DNA of 36,072 nucleotides. It comes from an uncultured Eubacteriales bacterium (lineage in GTDB: Bacteria > Bacillota > Clostridia > Oscillospirales > CAG-272). A program made the translations under genes and the position numbers. The stretch is taken from positions 1 to 36,072 of the forward strand of contig CAKSIP010000014.1 in NCBI GenBank assembly GCA_934462825.1, written 5' to 3'. Below, piece by piece: positions 31,920-36,072 of the stretch. Numbering within the stretch: position 1 is the stretch's first letter; every line of letters begins with the position of its first letter. A model generated the notes under the pieces. That model saw only the letters and a list, made by a program, of their open reading frames with translations, ran no database searches and was not told the DNA's origin.

Positions 31920-32298
31920 GTCGTTTTCTCCAGGGTTACACAGCTCGTCAGACGGATTCCTTTGTACCGACTCTGCCAAACCTCTTTCATGCTCACATAA
32001 CCAAAGTGACGCCGAAAAAAGCTATAGCCCCCGGTTGGCCGTTTTTTGTCCGTCGCAGAGCAGTGCCTACGCACAATACGCAGGCCGAACCGTGAGCTAA
32101 GCAAAGGGCTGCATGGACGTCTGCGAAACTCGGTCGCACCCTGTTTCTGTCACTGCCAGCCTTTTCCTGTCACGATTGCAAAGCAAATGCGTCCTTCACG
32201 GAACGCGTCCCATCGGACGCCGTGTCGCACGTATTTGCACGGCTTTTTGCCGCAGACATAGTATGCGCCATCCTTCCGCTTTCATACACCGAGCCACC
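31920..32298. other. Gene-free stretch, possibly holding a short RNA
   Basis: About 380 bases with no gene I can support on either strand. Several open frames exist but lack an RBS and resemble nothing known. The only structured parts are at the right end: a possible promoter TTGCAC (32235-32240) with TAGTAT (32259-32264), 18 bases apart, leading about 70 bases into a strong rightward terminator. Confidence 0.45.
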
Positions 32299-32336
32299 CG
32301 AAGTTTTTCCTGCGTTCGCAAAAAACTTCGTTTTTT
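32299..32336 (+). terminator. Rightward terminator opposing the DUF1934 gene
   Basis: Arms CGAAGTTTTT (32299-32308) and AAAAACTTCG (32321-32330) are followed by TTTTTT on the plus strand. The minus strand has no T-run after it, so it serves rightward transcripts, yet no rightward gene lies in the 380 bases before it. It touches the last two bases of the DUF1934 gene. Confidence 0.75.
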
Positions 32337-32958
32337 ATTGCAAACCAGCCGTTGCTCCCGGATTTTCGGGCAAAGGCAACACCGTCGCGCACATTTTCCG
32401 ACGTCCTGCAAAGCCCCCGCGCACTTCAACAACGTAGTCCAAAAACAATTCGCCCCCACAGGTTCCGTCAAATGTGTTTTCGGCTCGCAAGGTGTGAGTG
32501 CAAAGCTCAAAGGCCATTCCCGGCATGTTGTAGGCCAAAATGTGACGCCGCCCCGGTTCAAAGGTCATCGTCGTTTCCATATCGCCTCCGCGAAAAATGC
32601 AGATGACCAAAGGCTCGTCTTTTTGCCAACTGATTCGCACAGGGTTGTTCCCCATTCCCAGCTCCGCGCTCTCGCAATAGCGGATTTCTCGACGCGCCCC
32701 ATCCACAAATTCGCCCTCGGTCACAAATTCGGAAATATCCGGTGCTGTGTCCGTGGGCGCGCTCGTTGCTGTTTTTTCCATGGCATCGTCTTCGTCGGCT
32801 CCGTTTTCGTTCGCGCCGGTATGATCGGAAAAGGTCAGCCGCAGCTGTATCTTTTTTATCTTTATCGTTTCTTTTTCTTTTTCTTTTCCTTTCTCTTCGT
32901 TCCGTAGACTTTCGTCCGTTCGTGTTCCTGTATTTGAAGTTGTCTGATTTTCCTGCAT
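32335..32958 (-). CDS. DUF1934 (YwiB-like) beta-barrel protein
   Basis: The 207-residue protein has a low-complexity Glu/Lys/Thr N-terminus (residues 1-60, including a KEKEKE run) and a C-terminal domain matching DUF1934. Its landmarks are FVTEGEFVDGARREIRYCES, ELGMGNNPVRI, GDMETTMTFEPGRRHILAYN, MAFELCTHTLRAENTFDG and GGELFLDYVVEV. The family folds like a small lipocalin-type barrel and has no assigned role; it occurs widely in Firmicutes. RBS AAAGGAA precedes the ATG at 32958. The best promoter for it lies about 360 bases upstream, at 33322-33350, beyond an oppositely oriented small gene. Confidence 0.85.
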   Translation of the reverse strand: MQENQTTSNTGTRTDESLRNEEKGKEKEKETIKIKKIQLRLTFSDHTGANENGADEDDAMEKTATSAPTDTAPDISEFVTEGEFVDGARREIRYCESAELGMGNNPVRISWQKDEPLVICIFRGGDMETTMTFEPGRRHILAYNMPGMAFELCTHTLRAENTFDGTCGGELFLDYVVEVRGGFAGRRKMCATVLPLPENPGATAGLQ

Positions 32959-33069
32959 TCAAAATTCCTTTCTTTTTATATACCGCACGTGCTTTCGCGC
33001 ATGTATAAATCGGTTGCTTCCCGGCCATCATGGTAATAAAAGATAGTACCGCGAAAGGAGGTACACCCC

Positions 33070-33303
33070 GTGAAGTTTTTCGCCCGACTTCAAAAAATCC
33101 CTTCGGATGTCCGTGCAACTTTGCTGTCGCTTCTTGTGTCCTTGGCTTTGATTGCCGGTTCCCTGTTTTTACTGACCACGTATTTCGCATCCATTCAGGA
33201 CGCGCCGGACAGCCTTCCTGCCATGGCAAACGTGGCAACCGACAAAGCCGTCCCCTCCGGCACCTGCCCGGCCGGCGAATCGTCCCCAAGGAACGCCGCC
33301 TAA
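33070..33303 (+). CDS. One-helix membrane peptide of 77 residues, unknown function
   Basis: The product has a basic N-terminus (MKFFARLQKIPSDVR), one membrane helix (about residues 17-41, ATLLSLLVSLALIAGSLFLL) and a polar tail. The start is GTG at 33070, with an excellent AAAGGAGGT RBS, which is the main reason to accept it. I do not recognise the family. A consensus minus-strand promoter 19-47 bases past its stop would make an RNA antisense to the whole gene on its way to the DUF1934 gene. Confidence 0.65.
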   Translation: MKFFARLQKIPSDVRATLLSLLVSLALIAGSLFLLTTYFASIQDAPDSLPAMANVATDKAVPSGTCPAGESSPRNAA

Positions 33304-33321
33304 ACGGCCGAAGCCTTGCCT

Positions 33322-33350
33322 ATTATATCGCTTTCCCGCCGGATTGTCAA
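33322..33350 (-). promoter_or_regulatory. Leftward promoter, antisense to the small membrane peptide and toward the DUF1934 gene
   Basis: On the minus strand TTGACA (33345-33350) and TATAAT (33322-33327) are exactly 17 bases apart. The transcript would start near 33315, run antisense through 33303-33070, and reach the DUF1934 start at 32958 after about 360 bases. Confidence 0.8.
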
Positions 33351-33422
33351 GTCCCCAACGATCTTATCCGCGCCGTTCCGAGCTTGCGTGATTCCGCCCC
33401 CGCAAAAAATCAAATTTCCGAT

Positions 33423-33537
33423 AAGGCCTCTTTGTCAAAATTTTTCTTGACAAAGGAGGCCTTGTCATTATATAATAATGCTAATATGCACCGAAAGTGT
33501 ATATTTTTGCCACAACATGGTGCATATCGTATGCACC
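33423..33537 (+). promoter_or_regulatory. Promoter and structured leader of the ABC transporter operon
   Basis: TTGACA (33447-33452) and TATAAT (33471-33476) are 18 bases apart. The -35 box lies in the right arm of a long inverted repeat: AAGGCCTCTTTGTCAA (33423-33438) against TTGACAAAGGAGGCCTT (33447-33463). In the leader, ATATGCACC (33484-33492) can pair with GGTGCATAT (33519-33527). The same GGTGCAT can instead pair with ATGCACC (33531-33537) in a compact hairpin. These could be operator half-sites or alternative RNA structures upstream of the AGGAGG RBS. Confidence 0.7.
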
Positions 33538-33576
33538 GCAGCCCATAAAAACCCCAAACAGCAACAGGAGGTTCCC

Positions 33577-34290
33577 ATGCTTAAAATTGATCATCTGACA
33601 AAATGTTACGGAAATCAAAAAGCCGTGGACGATTTAACTTTACACATTCAAGCCGGAGAAATCTACGGATTTATCGGCCACAATGGCGCCGGAAAAACGA
33701 CAACGCTCAAGGCAACTGTCGGAATCTTGCCCTTTGACAGCGGAGAAATCACCATCCATGGAATCTCCGTGCAAAAAGATCCGATTGCCTGCAAGCACGA
33801 GCTTGCTTACATTCCCGACAACCCCGATCTGTACAATTTCATGACCGGAATCCGGTATCTCAATTTTATTGCCGATATTTTCGGCATCAGCGCCGCGGAT
33901 CGAAAAGAGCGGATTCACAAATATGCCGCTTTGTTTGAGCTGACCGGGGATCTCGCGCAGCCTATCGCCGCTTATTCCCACGGAATGAAGCAAAAGCTGG
34001 CTATCATCAGCGCATGGATTCACGAGCCGAAGCTGATTGTCATGGATGAACCGTTCGTTGGCCTGGATCCCAAAGCCGCTCACATTCTCAAAGGCTTGAT
34101 GCGAGAGCTGTGTGACAAAGGCGGGGCCATCTTCTTTTCCACGCATGTTTTGGAGGTGGCGGAAAAACTCTGTGACAAGGTCGCCATCATCAAGGCCGGC
34201 AAATTAGTCCGTTCCGGCACCATGGAGGAAGTCAAAGGTGACGATTCGCTGGAGCAGGTGTTCCTGGAGCTGGAGGAAAACCAATGCTGA
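33577..34290 (+). CDS. ABC transporter ATP-binding protein
   Basis: The 237-residue ATPase has Walker A GHNGAGKTTT (residues 34-43), the ABC signature YSHGMKQK (about 133-140, a variant of the LSGGQ motif common in ABC-2-type exporters), Walker B LIVMDEPF (153-160), a D-loop GLDPKA, and the switch His in FFSTHVLE. It hydrolyses ATP to drive the membrane protein encoded next. The ATG at 33577 follows AGGAGG. Its stop overlaps the next start (ATGCTGA), so the two chains are translated together. The substrate is unknown; this subclass often exports peptides, antibiotics or lipids. Confidence 0.94.
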   Translation: MLKIDHLTKCYGNQKAVDDLTLHIQAGEIYGFIGHNGAGKTTTLKATVGILPFDSGEITIHGISVQKDPIACKHELAYIPDNPDLYNFMTGIRYLNFIADIFGISAADRKERIHKYAALFELTGDLAQPIAAYSHGMKQKLAIISAWIHEPKLIVMDEPFVGLDPKAAHILKGLMRELCDKGGAIFFSTHVLEVAEKLCDKVAIIKAGKLVRSGTMEEVKGDDSLEQVFLELEENQC

Positions 34291-35882
34291 AAACACTTTT
34301 AAAAAAGCAAATGGAAGAAATTTTCCGGAGTTTTTTCTATGATGCCAAAAAGAACAAGGCTCGTTCCAAGGGAGCTGTGGCGGCCTCGATTCTTCTGTTT
34401 TCCATCTTCCTCGTCGGCATGCTGGGGGGCATGTTCACCTTTCTCTCCGTATCGCTCTGTCAGCCGTTAGTATCGGCCCAGGTGGGGTGGCTTTACTTCT
34501 CAATTTTGGGCGGCATTGCCGTTACATTGGGAACTTTCGGCAGTGTATTCAATACATACGCAAGCCTTTATTTGGCACAAGACAACGATTTACTACTCTC
34601 CATGCCGATTCCCACCAATCAGATTATGACGGCTCGCTTGCTCAGCGTTTATCTGATGGGCGCGATGTACTCTTGCCTTGTGATGCTCCCTGCAATCCTT
34701 GTGTATTGGATTGTAGCCCCTGTCACGTTTCTTTCGATCCTCGGCTCCATTTTGTTGATGCTTCTCGTTACGATCTTGGTTCTCACGCTTTCCTGCGCGC
34801 TTGGCTGGATCGTAGCAGCCATTAGCCGCAAGCTGAAAAACAAAAGCTTCATTACGGTCATGATCTCCCTCGTCTTCATCACGCTGTATTATGTCCTTTA
34901 TTACAAAGCGCAAGATCTGATTCGCGCGATTATCGCCAATGCGACTGACTACGGCGCAAAAATTCAAGGAGCGGCTTACCCGCTGTACTTGTTTGGGCGT
35001 GTTGGCACCGGCGACATTTTCGCCATGCTCATGGTCAGTGCGGTCGTCTTAGGACTCTTTGCACTCCTGTGGTGCCTGATTTCCCGCAGCTTTTTGAAGT
35101 TTGCAACCGATACGGGAAGCGTGGTCAAAAAAGAATATAAAGAGGGCGTCTCTAAAGTCAAAAGCGTGAATGCAGCCCTCCTTTCACGGGAATTTCAGCG
35201 GTTTACCGCCAGCCCCAATTATATGCTGAATTGTGGGCTTGGCAGTTTACTTCTTCTCGCTTGGGGCATTGTTTTGATTTTTATCGGAAAAGGGATCATC
35301 CTTTTCTTGGGGGACATCCTCGGCCAAATTCAAGGATCCGCGGCAGCCCTTCTCACCACCATCATCTGCACACTCGCCTCTATGAACTATATGGCCTGTC
35401 CTTCCGTTTCCTTGGAAGGAAAAAGCCTGTGGCTGGTGAAATCCCTTCCTGTCACATCATGGCAGGTGCTTCGGGCAAAGCTCTGGATGCATTTGCTTCT
35501 CACCGGGCTTCCCACGGGATTTTGCCTCGTATTGCTGGCGATCTTTTGCCCTCTTGCATGGTACGAGCTGCTTTTCGTTCTGCTTGAGTCTCTGATATGT
35601 GTGATTTTATTTTCTCTGTTCAATCTTTTTCTCGGCCTGAAAATGCCCAATCTGACATGGACGAACGAAAACGTCCCCATTAAGCAAGGCGGGAACCTGT
35701 TTTTGGCCATGCTCGGCGGCATGTTTTATTCGTTAGCCATCGGCGTCGGCTATCTGCTGATCGGATACCGGATCGGATTCTTTGCCTACATGGGAATATT
35801 TGCTGTGGTGGGCTTGTTGCTGTCTATGCAACTCTACTATTGGCTCCGAAAAAAAGGAGCTGCTGAATTTTCCTTGCTCTGA
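34284..35882 (+). CDS. ABC transporter permease, large multi-helix type
   Basis: The 532-residue protein has about 12 hydrophobic segments. They include SILLFSIFLVGMLGGMFTFLS, YLMGAMYSCLVMLPAILVYWI, ILGSILLMLLVTILVLTLSCA, and late FLAMLGGMFYSLAIGVGYLL. A charged loop near residues 270-300 contains KKEYKEGVSKVKS. LYLAQDNDLLLSMPIP and SLEGKSLWLVKSLPV are typical of the exporter permeases that pair with single ABC ATPases in Clostridia. It has no ATPase domain of its own. It starts inside the ATPase gene's last codons. A terminator follows at 35917. The exported molecule cannot be told from the sequence. Confidence 0.88.
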   Translation: MLKTLLKKQMEEIFRSFFYDAKKNKARSKGAVAASILLFSIFLVGMLGGMFTFLSVSLCQPLVSAQVGWLYFSILGGIAVTLGTFGSVFNTYASLYLAQDNDLLLSMPIPTNQIMTARLLSVYLMGAMYSCLVMLPAILVYWIVAPVTFLSILGSILLMLLVTILVLTLSCALGWIVAAISRKLKNKSFITVMISLVFITLYYVLYYKAQDLIRAIIANATDYGAKIQGAAYPLYLFGRVGTGDIFAMLMVSAVVLGLFALLWCLISRSFLKFATDTGSVVKKEYKEGVSKVKSVNAALLSREFQRFTASPNYMLNCGLGSLLLLAWGIVLIFIGKGIILFLGDILGQIQGSAAALLTTIICTLASMNYMACPSVSLEGKSLWLVKSLPVTSWQVLRAKLWMHLLLTGLPTGFCLVLLAIFCPLAWYELLFVLLESLICVILFSLFNLFLGLKMPNLTWTNENVPIKQGGNLFLAMLGGMFYSLAIGVGYLLIGYRIGFFAYMGIFAVVGLLLSMQLYYWLRKKGAAEFSLL

Positions 35883-35916
35883 ATCAGTCGCTAAAAAGCC
35901 GGCGTTAAAAGACATA

Positions 35917-35963
35917 GGGGGTGTAAATAAAATTCCAACGGAATTTTATTTACATCCCCTTTT
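35917..35963 (+). terminator. Intrinsic terminator of the ABC transporter operon
   Basis: Arms GGGGGTGTAAATAAAATTCC (35917-35936) and GGAATTTTATTTACATCCCC (35940-35959) form a 20-bp stem with one G-T pair, followed by TTTT. It is the longest member of the window's GGG-nTGT hairpin theme. The remaining 110 bases to the window end hold nothing I can identify. Confidence 0.85.
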
Positions 35964-36072
35964 CGTTTGAATTGAATTTAAAACAAAAAAACAAGAAAGT
36001 GCCCATTAAAAACCGAATAAAGGAAGCAAAGGGAGAGCAGAAAGAAACTCAAGAAAGAACTGATCTGCAAGC

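Noticed and set aside
31778..32104. Minus-strand open frame of 108 codons in the gene-free stretch
   Set aside because: It runs through two strong hairpins, lacks an RBS and has no recognisable motif. A decayed gene cannot be excluded but is not supported.
33002..33036. A possible forespore sigma-G-type promoter (GTATA then CATCATG) before the small membrane peptide
   Set aside because: The -10 match is partial and the pattern is short; it cannot be separated from chance by eye.

Overview
The window looks like a chromosome segment from a spore-forming member of the Clostridia, probably an uncultured gut lineage. It carries spoIVA and spoVAC, Gram-positive ribosome binding sites (AGGAGG type), many near-consensus TTGACA-17-TATAAT promoters, and a T-box leader on thrS. 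Base composition is balanced. I see no tRNA, rRNA, CRISPR array, transposase or integrase.

Layout, left to right. (1) 1-1207: 3' part of spoIVA, followed by a repeat element and terminator hairpins. (2) 1451-3378, minus: an S66 LD-carboxypeptidase-like gene coupled to an acyltransferase-like gene, under a consensus promoter. (3) 3606-8631: a phage-derived island. A long tail-fibre/baseplate protein with 25 uninterrupted heptads, a small coiled-coil membrane protein and a holin-like protein read leftward; a Cro/CI-type repressor and an ImmA-type metalloprotease read rightward. Three 17-bp operators lie in the divergent control region, one of them inside the leftward promoter. No capsid, terminase, integrase or endolysin gene is visible. 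(4) 8805-13628, minus: rpmH-rnpA-yidD-yidC-khpB(jag)-mnmE, with hairpins suggesting termination after rpmH and after khpB. Neither dnaA nor mnmG/rsmG flanks the cluster here. (5) 13793-14911, minus: an orphan beta-class DNA methyltransferase. (6) 15221-21924, minus: a four-gene operon for a zinc-type dehydrogenase, E2, E3 and a fused alpha/beta E1 of a 2-oxoacid dehydrogenase complex. (7) 22155-24261: T-box and thrS (no TGS domain). (8) 24595-29941, plus: an acidic membrane protein, a class I aminotransferase, a small membrane protein, thyA, a dihydrofolate reductase and a small unknown. (9) 30169-33303: a secreted unknown, a lone spoVAC, a helical unknown, a DUF1934 protein and a one-helix membrane peptide with an antisense promoter. 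(10) 33577-35882: a two-gene ABC transporter whose leader contains competing inverted repeats.

The most distinctive signals are an interspersed repeat of about 150 bp, present four times, with two hairpins and a conserved tail; the pared-down, operator-controlled tail-fibre/holin island; the fused-E1 operon of unknown substrate; and the leader of the ABC transporter operon. A wider set of terminator-like hairpins shares a GGG-nTGT-A(n) arm theme across the whole window.
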